From positions 5,642,001 through 5,706,000 of the forward strand of contig NC_063068.1 in NCBI RefSeq assembly GCF_022605165.1: a stretch of DNA of 64,000 nt. Direction: 5' to 3'. Positions 12,496 to 23,471 of the stretch are shown piece by piece; position 1 is the stretch's first letter; each line of letters begins with the position of its first letter. The translations under genes were made by a program, and so were the position numbers. This stretch comes from Purpureocillium takamizusanense (Eukaryota > Ascomycota > Sordariomycetes > Hypocreales > Ophiocordycipitaceae). The notes beneath the pieces were generated by a model. That model was not told where the DNA came from and made no database searches. It was given only the letters and a program-made list of their open reading frames with translations.

Positions 12496-13756
12496 CGTCT
12501 GCCTGGGCTGCTCAACATGCAACGTTGGCGTGGCGGGGGGACGCCGTAGCCGAGTGGTTGCAGCAACGCAGGATGGATAGTGAAAGCGAACGGACAAGGG
12601 GACTAGGAGCGGCAATGGTCAATTAGGATGGGCGGTATATTAGACGTGTGGCGTGGATTGTGCTCGGCCAAGGAGACGGTTGGGGCGACTAAGCAATGGA
12701 CTTGCAGCAGTTGGTGGGCAGTTGTCAAGTTGTTCCATGCTACGGATAGCGTTGGTGGAGAGCTAGCGGCTGGGGAGCGGCAGCAGCGTTTCAGCAGAGT
12801 CAACCAGCCATTGAAAATTGGGATGGCCCGTCAGGTTTCCGCGTTGCAATGCAACCGTATCTGGACAATGTACCAGGACAGGGCATTCTGGTTGAGGGTG
12901 GCAGTCCAGCTTGGTGAGTCGTGACAGGCGCATCGATGGGGTCGAGAGAGGGTGATGACGAGTGACGTAGTTGTCGCTCGAGGCGACCCACGATGCCCCA
13001 CAGCGGATTGCAGTTGCTGCAAGAGCTGGCAGAGCTGGCGCGGGCTGGGCTGGACCGGCAGTGGGGCCGGCTGGGGGCGCATCATCACCGATCCAGACCA
13101 GGGTCACGGGGGCAGGACGGCAGGCTGGCATCGAGAAGGTGCTGTGTTTACTTGACGAGTTCTTTGTCTTTGACTCTGATGAGGCGGAGATGATGAGGGC
13201 CTCCGCTTGGTGGTCAATGTGGTTCAGCGAGGGACAGGGCAGAGCAGGGGAAGGAGGAGGGCGTGCTTAGCACATACCTGTACTGGAAACTGAGTGCGGT
13301 ACCGTAGGTACACACAAAGGAAGGTACCTCAGATATGGAGATGGAGGCTTGGGAAGGTACCTTCCACGGCCCCCCTCCACAATGACGTAGCTCGTGGCAG
13401 AGCTCCTCGTCCAGCTCACCAAGCCTCCCCTCACATTGCCTTTGGAGCTCCTCTCTTGCTCTTGCTCTTTAAAACCTTGCTTCTCTTCCCCTCATCAGCC
13501 CATCCTAACACTCATCATCATCATCATCATCCAACATCCTGCTACATTCAACACAAGAAGCTCTGACAGCAGCTTGCAGCGATTCCTACTGTCAACACGA
13601 CATCCCTTTGATCTTGATTGCCTGATCCCGTACCATCACAGCCGGTCAAGCAGCGCAAAGGTTTACGCCAGCGACCTGCACGTCACCTCACGCGATAGAT
13701 ACCCCGCAGTTTCTTCCGCTCAGCAGTCATCTCAATTGCACCTCTCATCCGCCATC
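12496..13756. other. Intergenic region upstream of the Rtc3-like gene
   Basis: 1.26 kb between the RhoGEF stop and the Rtc3-like start. It carries two copies of TGACGTAG (12963-12970 and 13383-13390), a 14-bp palindrome GGAAGGTACCTTCC at 13352-13365, and a CT-rich leader ending in an ATC-rich stretch near 13510-13530. No coding signal. Confidence 0.55.
12963..13390 (+). promoter_or_regulatory. Two TGACGTAG (CRE/ATF-like) words before the Rtc3-like gene
   Basis: Identical 8-mers at 12963-12970 and 13383-13390, both in the same orientation; the second lies about 370 bp before the start codon. TGACGT is the core bound by ATF/CREB-type bZIP factors, which control stress genes in fungi. Yeast RTC3 is reported as stress-inducible, so a role is plausible but unproven; two copies could be chance. 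Confidence 0.3.
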
Positions 13757-14399
13757 ATGACCCGCGGCGAAGCCACCCAGTCCAAGATCCACTACAAGGG
13801 CAAGCTTGACGACTACCTCATCTTCGTCGACGACCCCGAGACGTACAAGAAGTGGCAGAGCGACAAGAGCGTCCCTCTGGCCCAATTCGTCTCCACCTTT
13901 AAGATCTTCCTCACCCACAAGTAAGTGACGAGCAATTATTATTTTTTGGCTCTTTGTCAATCTGCCCTGTCCGCGCGGTGTCATATCGGGCGACGGTGCC
14001 TCGGGTGTGCCTCGGTACCACCGGCCCCGAATGGCCTGGGCTCATGAGTTGGAGACTCTTGGGGTTGCGGTGGAAGGCGGTCCTCATTGAGACCCGGCAG
14101 TGAAGAGTCACATGCACGGTATTAAGGTGCAGAGGCAAAAAGCTGACAGGTCGTGACACAGGCAAGGAACCCAAGGCACCTACGACGCGGCCCCCAAAGG
14201 CACGTTAGCTTCTGAATTTGGAACCGAAGATGAGGACGAGGTCATCAAGAAGATCTTGACTGAGGGGAGCATGCAGACGATTGAGGTAAGCCAAGCACCC
14301 CTTGGTATGTACGACCGGAGCTGACCTGAACCGTGACAACAGATGCCCAGCCGACAAGGCGTCACCAATGACTCCATGAGCTCCATGAAGGCTCGCTAG
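13757..14399 (+). CDS. RTC3: Rtc3-like small protein with SBDS N-terminal fold
   Basis: Three exons, 13757-13920, 14162-14285 and 14343-14399, give 114 aa; yeast Rtc3 is 111 aa. The sequence keeps the single SBDS-type domain: IHYKGKLDDYLIFVDDPETY, FVSTFKIFLTHKQGTQGTYD, then an acidic strand-helix (ASEFGTEDEDEVIKKILTEG) and a short Ser/Met-rich tail. The family shares the N-terminal fold of the ribosome-maturation factor Sdo1/SBDS but lacks its other domains. The yeast member is linked to RNA metabolism and telomere capping phenotypes. The first intron (241 nt) is long for this window. The downstream codons after the TAA inside the donor site show that the gene must be spliced. Confidence 0.9.
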
Positions 14400-14715
14400 A
14401 GAAGAACCACACGACGCCATTCACCCAGGCATCGGGACCAGGGCCGGAGGCACAGGAGGACGCCGTCACGCCGTCACCAGCGTCGGAGGAGTCAAAGACG
14501 TTGAGAAATATGAATGCGGGGACTCACGCCGCATCCTAGGCGAAGGTCACACAGAAGCAGAGCATGGCAGGTTTTGGCCTTGAATCGATGCTTAGTCAAG
14601 GCGGGTCACGACGGTGGCCACGGGCGGCTGTAACGGAGAATCTCGTCGACTGTACCTTGGCCCGAATCGCTTCAAGGGAGATTTAGCGGATAAAAAAAAA
14701 CTAGCGTCCGAATAT

Positions 14716-14750
14716 GCGTGTGTGTGTGTGTGTGTGCGCGTGCGTGCGCC
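14716..14750. repeat. Alternating GT/GC tract
   Basis: Pure purine-pyrimidine alternation (GT units grading into GCGTGC), a composition able to adopt left-handed DNA; about 320 bp after the Rtc3-like stop. Confidence 0.8.
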
Positions 14751-15394
14751 AAGCGCGCAATATACCTATGGCCATTTGGCCTTGTGTACGAAGAAGTGTG
14801 CACCTATGAGAGACGACGGACCAAGGTGAGGCAGCCGGTGCCCAGCTGTGAGAGTGGGATGTTGTTTCTCTGGGGGATCTGTGCCGATGAAGGAATATTC
14901 AATGCGCCCCGGGGGTCCCAACGTTCCATTTTACTGCCGTCGCTCGGCCTCATGGCACGTTCTGGCTGGCATATGTTCTGGGGGGCGCGGGTATAAACGG
15001 GATGCAGCAGCACACCGCCACGGCTTCGTTAATACGTGCTATATTTCCGCACATAAGGCACCTACTCCAGCATGGTACTTGGCATGAACGCCAGGCACAA
15101 AGCACGCACGTCCGTTGTCAATGGAATCGTTCGTCCGCTGTCAAGAAAGAACCACCCATGCCATCCCACCCCCGGAGGTGCGAGCAGAAGAAGAGCCGCC
15201 GTCGAAGCGTTTCGGAAAGTCGGGACGGCGTGGGGGGGGAGGGTTGCGACGCTGGTGGCGCAGTGGCTGACACACCTACAGTATGCAGTATATGTTAGTG
15301 CGTAATGTTACGTACCGACGCCGACGAACCACGGAGATACTTGTGTGGTAACTAGGTAACTTACACCGGGGGTTGGCCACCTGCGACTACACAC

Positions 15395-15640
15395 GCGTGC
15401 ACACTCACACTCACACACTTACACACACACACACACACACACAAACACCCAGATAATCTCGTGTGTAGGTAGTTACTCACTTAGACACGTTGTATGCACA
15501 TGCACACGCGTACTGTAGACATACATGCACACACACACATATATATTTACTGTAGACACACGTACAGATAGATACGTACTGCAGACACACACAGGCACAC
15601 AGGCACACAGGCACACAGGCACACACACATATATAGATTT
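15395..15640. repeat. CA-rich microsatellite with four AGGCACAC units
   Basis: Long CA-dinucleotide tract broken by ACGT and TATATA words. At 15593-15624 there are four perfect tandem 8-mers AGGCACAC. Confidence 0.85.
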
Positions 15641-16013
15641 TGTTACACATGTGTAACTCTGCGCGTTTCCTCTCGTGTTGGGCTTTGGGGTAGTACCTGC
15701 GTAGATTTTTCTTTTCTTCTTCTTCGTCTTCGTCTTCTTCGTCGTTTTCTTCGTGTCTGTACGAAGTACATGCGTACTAGTATCTGCAATGGCGAACGGA
15801 CGGGGAAGGGGGGGGGGGGGCTTGCCACGGGGGGATCAATGCCAAAACAGCGACACCACACCCACATCCTACCCCCTTTCCCCATCCCAACTCCATCCTC
15901 ATCCCCGTCCGTGCGGTCGGTCGCCGGGCCGCGAGTGAGCAACTTTTTTTCTTTTCGACTCCTCATTGACATCTTTGACACATGGAACCAATACACGTCG
16001 CAGCCCCCCTCCC

Positions 16014-16038
16014 GTGACGTGACGTGACGTGACATGAC
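16014..16038. repeat. (GTGAC)4-ATGAC pentamer array
   Basis: Four exact GTGAC units and one variant. Each junction creates a TGACGT word, so the array is a run of overlapping CRE-type half sites. Confidence 0.85.
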
Positions 16039-16662
16039 ACATCTCATCTCTGAGCATGTTGCGCCACCAAGCCTCTCTAACAAACCCCGCCTGCAAAGTA
16101 AAAAGGATTCTCCCCATGACACATGTGCATGTGTGATGTGTATAGTCATGTGTACTTCGTAATCATTCTCCCCCCACCACCACCGAGGTGAAAAAAGACA
16201 CGCACGCGTACATGAATCCCACCACACAGAAACGTGGCAACCTCGTGCACATGCCTGCTCAAACAGGCACGGACGGGATAATGAGCAGCACCACCACATG
16301 TTGCCCCCCTCCGCGCCACTGTGCTGCGTCATTGTCCCTCCCCTCATCCCCTATGGACGCCTCCGTGTTGTCATGACAAAAAACCACTCACACATACACC
16401 AGAATGCACCAAAAAAAAAAGGATGCTATGCACAAAACGCCAACGCTCACTCAAATGCAGTTAAAAAGACAAGAAGCTGTGAATGCTTGGTCGAGAAACG
16501 CTATGAAGCTCTGACGGAAGGCTCCAACATGCGCGTGAGTAGTAGTAGTAGGAACGCGCGTATATTAGTTCACGAAGGGCCATCGGCCCTTGCGCTGGTG
16601 ACGCGGCGTCGGTGTTATGTAACTCGTACAATGTGTGCGCATATACGTAGTACGTTTTTTGC

Positions 16663-17226
16663 TCAAGCTCGCATGCCGGCGGCTCCGCGCTGAGGCAGCG
16701 TCCACGGCTTGGCGCAAATCATCTGGGCCCCAAGGTTAGAATAGAAGCGTACAGGTGACGACGGTGTCGCTCTCGCGCGCAAACTCACCTCTCCTTCGCT
16801 GTAGGCCACAAAGTACACCACCATGCCGATGAGATAGTAGATGGCGGGGTTCGTGGACTGGTACATGAGCACCGCGGCAAGAGCCGTCATGGGCAGAACG
16901 GCGAGCCGGAACTCGAGCGACCGATGGATGCTCGTGCCGGCGACAAAAGACAGGGGCCACTCCAAGGCCAGCATGCCGAGGCCGAACAGGAGGTTGATGA
17001 TTTGCAGAATCGGCAACGGCTTGACGGCGCCATCCAGGTTCTTTGTTAAGAAGTCCCAGAATATTTTGGGCCAGAAGAAGCCCTCCACGGCCGCAGCAAC
17101 CTGATCTATGCGCCGCGTATGTTAGTTTTTATGCATGTGTAAACGACGCGAGTGAGGCAGCGGCGTACATATTGCAGCCGTCAAGATGATGAGACGCCCC
17201 CAGTGGTTCTTGATGAGTCTCCCCAT
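16663..17226 (-). CDS. Small fungal four-helix membrane protein (DUF7727-like)
   Basis: Three exons, 17226-17169, 17105-16789 and 16722-16663, give 144 aa. The N-terminus MGRLIKNHWGRLIILTAAI leads into helix 1; then comes EGFFWPKIFWDFLTKNLDGA. Three further hydrophobic segments follow (LPILQIINLLFGLGMLALEW; LAVLPMTALAAVLMYQ; AIYYLIGMVVYFVAYS). There is a short hydrophilic C-terminus. The internal sequence resembles an uncharacterised family of fungal membrane proteins of about 145 aa that I recall as DUF7727; the name is from memory and unverified. Splice signals are canonical (GTACGC/ATAG; GTGAGT/CAG) and the joins keep frame. Function unknown; the membrane location is inferred from hydrophobicity. 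Confidence 0.8.
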
Positions 17227-20200
17227 GGCTACTCTTCAACGCAAAAGCTCGTTTCCTTCAAGTCGTGACTCTGCTTCCTTTCCTGCTCCTTGGCGACCCT
17301 TGTCCAGCACGGGGAGTTGCGATTCGATGCTGATATCTCGCCGTCGTGCTTGTCGTCGCTGTCTAGTCGCCACCAAATCTCTCTCACGTTGGTCGATACG
17401 TGACGAACGCTTGTATGAACGGCGTCGAGCAGCAAGAACCAACGACAAAGAGCGCAGGTACCAGACCTGAAAACCCCCTCGACGGGCCGTGGGTGGCAGA
17501 AACGAGCGGTTGTTTTATTAAAGGAGGGTTGTTCTCGACAGGCCCAAGCTGTGCGAGAATGCGGAAGAAAAGCGACCCAGCCGGCGTTGGAGGAAAAAGG
17601 AGGTCCAAAAGCAGCCTGTTCGGATGACAGGTGAGGGGCGAGCGGCTGGATTAAAGACGACTACAAGTGCGAAGCGTGAGGGCGAGCCGTCGGCAGGGCT
17701 GACAACCCGTACCAGGGCTGATGCCGTTGCCGAGGGCAGTGGGTATGTCGAGTTTCAGACAGTCGTGTCTCGCGCGACGGGCCAAGTATCGGATGGTTCC
17801 GGGGTTCCGACGGCGTGGCAGCAATTTCGCAGCGGTGGTGGTGGTTTCGCGGATGGTCTAACGCGATCATAGCAGGCATCCGAACGGCAATGGTTGGGAC
17901 CGTTCCCACCGGGGCAGACGACGCATGAACGGAAGCGGCTGTCGGCTGTCGCGCGCTGTCGATGATACGAGGGCCCGACGCGGTGGTGCTACGGGTTCGC
18001 TCGGGGCGGCGCAATGCGTGATGCTTCTTCACCTGGAGCAGAGCCAGGTGGGTAGGCGAATGGATGAACACGGAGGCGGGAGGAGGGGGGGAGGGCCGAT
18101 GTTAGTCGGGTTTGACGAGCTGGGGAGGCCGGTTGGTGCGAAGGTAGATCAGACAAAAGCCTGGAGGCGGGCGGTTTTGGATTATGGCAAAGGCGATGCG
18201 CGGGACGTCACGGAAAAACCGGATGGCGAGAAGGACGGAGGAGGATCAAACGCAAGCCTCGGACCGGGGCAGGTCACGGAGGAGTTTTAAGAAACGGCGA
18301 GGCGGTTCTGTGCAGACGCATGCGGTGTGAGGGCCGGGGCCAGTGGCAGACGCACAGGGCCGGGCCTCGTGAGGGGGGGAGGAGCATGGAAGAATAATAA
18401 GAGGAGGAGGAGGAGGAGGAGCAGATCGGGTAGTAAGGAAGTAGGTAGGTGGAGGTGGGAGGAGGTGGTGGTGGTTGAGGAAGAGGAGGGTGTGCAGTGA
18501 GTATACGCACGCGGGGTGCGCTCGACCTACTAGGTATGCCACAGCAGGCGCCGTGAGGGGTCCTGGGCCTTGGATTGAGCTGCGCTGCTGGGCCGATTGC
18601 CGCGTCGCATGCAACGAATGAATACGCCGGGGCGCTGCACAATCCATCAATGGGGCGACGTAGTAAACGAACGAGGCCGGGGCCTGGCAGGCAAAGAGGG
18701 TCTTGGCCTCCCCGTCTGAGCGGCGACCAAGTGACAGACATGGCCCCGTCCGTTGAGGACCGTCGAGATACATAGATGGCTTGGCCGCTGCTTACCTAGC
18801 CTAGGCCGGAGCTACTGTCCTGTACTACTGCCCGTGCCAGCAAGCACCACCACCACTAATAACAGCCCCGGCGCGTGCTGGGTAGCTGGTCACACAGGGG
18901 GGGGCTCTTGGCCTCTGCAGGTTCCGGACGGCGATTGGGGCGGCGACGGTGGCGCGAGCGAGGTTTGCTCTGGCTCGACGGGCTCAGATGGCTGGGCGGG
19001 CGGGTGGACGGGCGGGCGCCGAGAGGTGGTGGAGGAGGAGGTGGTGGTGGTGGTGCAGGTGGTGATGCTGGTGTTGAGCGACGTCTTTTTTCTGCAACCT
19101 CCCCGCCCCCTCCCCTGTTGCGCCGACGCCACAGCAGGTGCATACTTACCTGATTGGCCCACAGGCGGCGTGTAACCGCCGGGCAAAGGTGGAGCACAGG
19201 GGTCCATCCTTGGAGGGTGTGCAGGGGCAGGAGGCAGAAGGTGGGGGAAAGGGCCCGCTCTGTGCCCCTGCCCGTTCTGGATGGAAGCCCACTGGACCAC
19301 AGCGGGTGCTGTGCCCATTCTCCGGGCATCCATTAATTATCATCATTCATCGCCCAACACCACCAGCACCTGTCAACAGGCTGCTTGTCGATGATTGATG
19401 ATGACACACGGACCATCCATCAGAGCCTCATTCACCTCGTCTTCCCATCACGGCTGCCTCGCGGCCATGCTATGCCACGGCCGACCAAGTCGAGGCGGGC
19501 CGGCCTTCTTTGCCAGACCAACATCCGACCAAGGAGCGCCTCAGCCGCCGCCATACCCCCCGTCCGTCACCCTCTCGCGCCAGCAGATGCCGCCTAATCG
19601 CCAGGTACAGACAGTACCGCACCAGGGTCGCATCATTCTTCCCGCCGTGTCACCCAGAAGCGAACATCCACGGCACCCTAACCCTTAGTACCTCCGTTCT
19701 TGTCACGCCTCGTGCCTTGGCGCGTTGGCCTCGCCAAAGCACGACCGATGCAGAACAACGCCCTCGGTGCCCACTGGTACCGCCGCTGCTTTCAACCTTG
19801 ACTGAAGGTGCCGAAGCTGCGTGGACCGACCTGGTCCCGTCGTGACCAGGATCGCGGGAACCCGATGGGCAGGGAAGAAAAAAAAAAGAGGCTGCAACCA
19901 ACATGGTTCGGCCCACGAGCATCCGGCGCCAGATGGCTCCTGCCCCAGGACAAGGATGGCCATGTTTCTATTTTCCGAGCCGCCGCTTCGTTCGCATAGC
20001 TTTATGCTCGACGCGGCCTGCTCAACGTCCTGTCCGCCTCGCCCATGGCAGGCCTACAATGTGTAGGTATGTATTCCGTGCAGTACTACCTACCTACATA
20101 TGCTCATTGACGCTCACCATTGCCAGGACCGCGGCTGTTTTCTGCTGTTGTTGGCTGTGCACGCGTCTTTTCGCCTCATCGAGCCCAATGGTCGACCGGG

Positions 20201-22011
20201 CTGGACAGGCAGACGGTCGGCTGGTGAGAGGCCATGACGTTCCACTAAGCGCCAACCGGCCATTGTCGCTGATTTTGGCTTCGCGCGGGACCCCATGAAG
20301 CACGGCTTGTCTGATCTGGGTGCCACACCCCCCTCTTTCGCCGTGAGCTGCCATCCGACCATGACAAAGGTAGGGTTACCATGGCCGCGCTTGCTTGCTG
20401 CCTCCTCCACCCGTGTCCGATTCATTGGGTTTTCGGCCGGTCAGCTCCCTCCCGCGCATCATCGAATGAGGCGTGGACGGGTTCCAGCCCGATGGTTTAA
20501 CAATGTGTGCCATTTCCCCTTTCTCTCAACGATTGGCTTCCGGTTCGCAGGGACGCCCGCCATGAGCGTGGGCGCCGCCGATCCGCATGTACTGCAGTTG
20601 TTCCTGGCAAAGCATCCAGCCAAAGACGAGCATTGTCACCGTCCGATTGCGCTGGATCTGAGATGACCCGAACCAACACTTGTGCTGTCGTCATCAACCT
20701 CACGAAATCATCTTATCTGTCTACCCAATCCGACAGCTGACGCAGCATCAAGTCTGCATTGGCCAAGTCGCGGGTCCGAGCGACAGCAGGCAGTCGTCAA
20801 CACACCTGATGTGTTTGCTGCCTGTGTTGACCCACGCCTGAGCAGTTTCTTTGTCACAAATCGTCGCGGCCAAGTCCATGTGACGACTCGTCTGCCAAGA
20901 TACGGTGGGCTGATATTTCTGTACAGTACCGAACAACAGATCACAGACGAGGGCGCCCGGATAAGCTCAACCACGTTGATGCCGTCCAGCGGTGAGCACA
21001 GAGCCGGTGCATCCACTGGGTTGCCAACGTGAACGACACACCCAGTCTTGCCAGTGTCCATTCAGCTCCCTCCCGGACCCCTGTCCTGTAGGCCATGTGT
21101 CCATGTTCCCGCATCGAGCTGCGAGCTGCTTCCAGGCGGCGGCTCTGTGCTGCTGCTGATTGGCCCGCCGACGCCAGTCGGCACACTGGTTGGCAAGGGT
21201 CGACAGAAGAAGCGGCACCGCAGTTGCAACTTTGCGAGCCAAACGAACAGAGCACGGCAGCAATCCTGCACGAAAAGGATGAGCGCGTCGAGGATTTTAG
21301 GATCTTGATCAAGCTTCTCAAGGCGATGATAGGATCTCTCTTTTTTTTTTCGTTATTTTTCTTCGTCTATCATACTGTTCGCGGTTGCCAGAGGAGGCTG
21401 GGAATTTCGCGGTGCCGCTTTTTCAATCTACCGGGGGCGGCAGCAGGGTGCTTCCTTGCAGCGAGCTCCCCGTTTCTGGTTCTAGACGTCGCCAGTTCCT
21501 ACTGGTTTTGGGTGATGCTATTTGTGTTGGTGCGACCCGGTCGCATTTGGTAGCCAATTCTCGCTGCCTAATTGAGAGGTGTAAGAGATAATAAAAGTGA
21601 TGGCGGAACCTCAGTCGTTCGGCCATCGCAGGCGGCTACCGTGGTCAAAGAGCGACTCTGCCTTGCCCATTCGGCGCACCGAGTCCTGCGAGTACGGGCT
21701 CAGTCAGCCAGAGCGGGCGCGACAAGCCAACCAAGCACAATACAGTAAGTACAGTACAGTATAGTATCAATGAACAGATGGGTTTTTCTTGTTCATTTCG
21801 CCTCGGTTCGTGATGATGAGCTCGGAACCGACTGGGCATGCAAGCTCCCGTTGCCCCCGACCCGGACCCGGTTGCGTCGTCCCACGGACTCACGGACTCA
21901 ACCGGGTGCATGCCGTGCATACCACCCACATCACCTCTCTCTCTCTTTGCCCCGACATTGGCGGAACTCACTCGTAGCTACATGCATACTCCGTACATAC
22001 ATACATACATA
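17227..22011. other. Gene-free interval of 4.8 kb
   Basis: Many short frames exist but all are compositionally biased, overlap on both strands and lack family resemblance. Visible elements are purine-rich GGAGGA runs near 18400-18470 and an ACAT repeat near 21998-22012. The left part should hold the promoter of the membrane-protein gene and the right end the 3' UTR of the 22.0-22.9-kb gene. Confidence 0.5.
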
Positions 22012-22965
22012 CTACCCGCGACGCGTCCCCGGACCCGCCGTAAAGAAGGAAATGACCTTTGCCGCCTGCGCGTCCCCCAGATAGTCGGCGAGCTTGCGCC
22101 GGCTGGCCGGGTCGTATGCATGTCTCGCCAGGTCCGCGAACCCGGTGCAGATGTCGGACAGGACGTTTGTCTCGCTCGTCGTCAGTCGCCCGCCGCCGCC
22201 GCCGCCGCCGCTGTAGCAGTGGGACAGCAGCTCCCGCGTCCTGAGCAGTTCGTGTTGCGCAGTAGGCGTCGTCGTCGTCGTCGTCGTTGCCGCCGCCGCC
22301 GTCACTGCGTCGGGTGCGGCGCCGTCGCACTGGCGACGGAGAGAGTCGAGGCACGAAGGCAGCTCGGCCGCCGAAGCCACCGGGATGATGGACACGGTGC
22401 CCTCGGTGTCGAGCATCCTACAGCGACGACGCGCGACCCAGTCAGTGCCGTGCCGAGTCGAGTCGAGTCGAGCTCACTTCCCGTGGTGTGAATCGCCACG
22501 GCAGGTGTTGTGAACTTTACTCCCCCCCCCCCCCCCACGTTTCTGCCGCGTACTAACCTACGTACCACATCTGGAGCTCCATGAAGGAGTCCATGCCGTC
22601 CGGCTCTTCCAAGAGGAGGATGACGGCCGCCTTGCCCTCGCCGTCGAGCATGGACAGCCTGTCTATTCTGGCCCTGGCGTCGGGCGTGTTGGCCTGGCTG
22701 CTTGACAGGAGGAGGATGCGAAACGTGGTTGCGCTGCGGCCCTCCGAGCGAGCTGGCAGCGGGAACGCTACGTCGTGGGACTCGAGGGTCATCTCTAGGA
22801 GAGGGCGTTGGCATCGGCATCGTCACGACTGCTGAGCGCGGCCAGAGGGCACGGCAAAGGGTTCCCCCGACGGGACGTACCTCTCCAGCCTGGGTTGGCT
22901 GCCTCGCTCAAGGCATGGATAGCCGACGACCACTCTCGCCTCCTCCTCAACGTCGAGCAGAACAT
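22012..22965 (-). CDS. Uncharacterised protein, possible XPF/ERCC1-like (Spo16-like) fold
   Basis: Three exons, 22965-22881, 22794-22566 and 22417-22012, give 239 aa. The middle looks like an alternating strand-helix domain: TTFRILLLSSS, AAVILLLEEPDGMDSFMELQ, GTVSIIPVASAAELPSCLDS. A low-complexity linker with seven Thr and seven Gly follows. A helical tail ends the protein (NVLSDICTGFADLARHAYDP; RRKLADYLGDAQAAKVISFF). That order is compatible with an XPF/ERCC1-like domain followed by helix-hairpin-helix, as in the meiotic factor Spo16. I infer this from pattern only and see no catalytic nuclease motif. The first exon's start is uncertain because the frame extends upstream to about 23058. The second intron contains a 15-C run. 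Confidence 0.7.
22191..22211. repeat. CCG trinucleotide repeat inside a coding exon
   Basis: Encodes the seven-glycine tract of the 239-aa protein on the minus strand; a nearby GTC repeat (about 22267-22287) encodes its seven threonines. Confidence 0.85.
22522..22536. repeat. 15-C homopolymer in an intron
   Basis: Uninterrupted C run in the 148-nt second intron of the 239-aa protein gene; on the transcribed strand this is poly-G close to the donor site. Confidence 0.9.
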
Positions 22966-23471
22966 GGCGAATTTTGGAGTGCACGGGCTGCGATGTAGGA
23001 GTGAGAAGTTCCGTCTTTGAGCAGCGTGTTTGCGATGTGCGAGTTTTGCTCTTTTCATTCAGTTCGCCTCTGCTGCGAGACCGAGATTACTCTCAGACAA
23101 GATCTGGGCCGAGCGCCGGAGTGGAAAGTGTAACCCTGATGCCGCTGCCTCCTTCCTGGCCGGCCGACCGTACCTGATGTACCGGCCAGTGAGGCCAAGG
23201 CCTCTCCATCTATCCCCCAGACTGGTGCTCTTTTTGCTCCAGGTACCTTGATCTATCTATTATATGTATCATTTCCATATTTTTACAGGATTTGAATGTT
23301 GCTCAAGAGGGCTGCCCATAATCTGCCCTTCCTTGCTGTCCAACTGCCATGTCGAGCAGGCCGTCTATCATGAGAGTAGATTGTGTGTGTGTGTGTGACC
23401 AATAAGTGATGTGAGTGATGAGGTACTGTACGCTCTGCGAGCAAATAAAGTGACACAGATTGGACTTTCGT
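22966..23471. other. Intergenic spacer between two co-oriented genes
   Basis: About 500 bp between the OPA3-like stop and the 239-aa protein start, both on the minus strand. It has an AT-richer patch (23250-23300) and a short GT repeat (23382-23397). No coding signal. Confidence 0.55.

Larger units (their letters stand above)
14400..16662. other. Gene-free interval rich in microsatellites
   Basis: 2.26 kb between the Rtc3-like stop and the 3' end of the small membrane-protein gene. It contains a GT/GC alternating tract (14716-14750), CA-rich DNA (15395-15640), a 13-G run (15808-15820) and a GTGAC pentamer array (16014-16038). I see no credible coding frame. Confidence 0.55.

Noticed and set aside
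12541..12612. tRNA-like A-box (TAGCCGAGTGG) resembling tRNA-Leu/Ser
   Set aside because: No matching B-box, acceptor stem or T-arm follows within 90 nt.
9025..13365. Perfect 14-bp palindromes centred on GGTACC (9025-9038, 13352-13365) and other GGTACC words across the window
   Set aside because: About 15 copies of a given 6-mer and about four 14-bp palindromes are expected by chance in 64 kb, so there is no excess.
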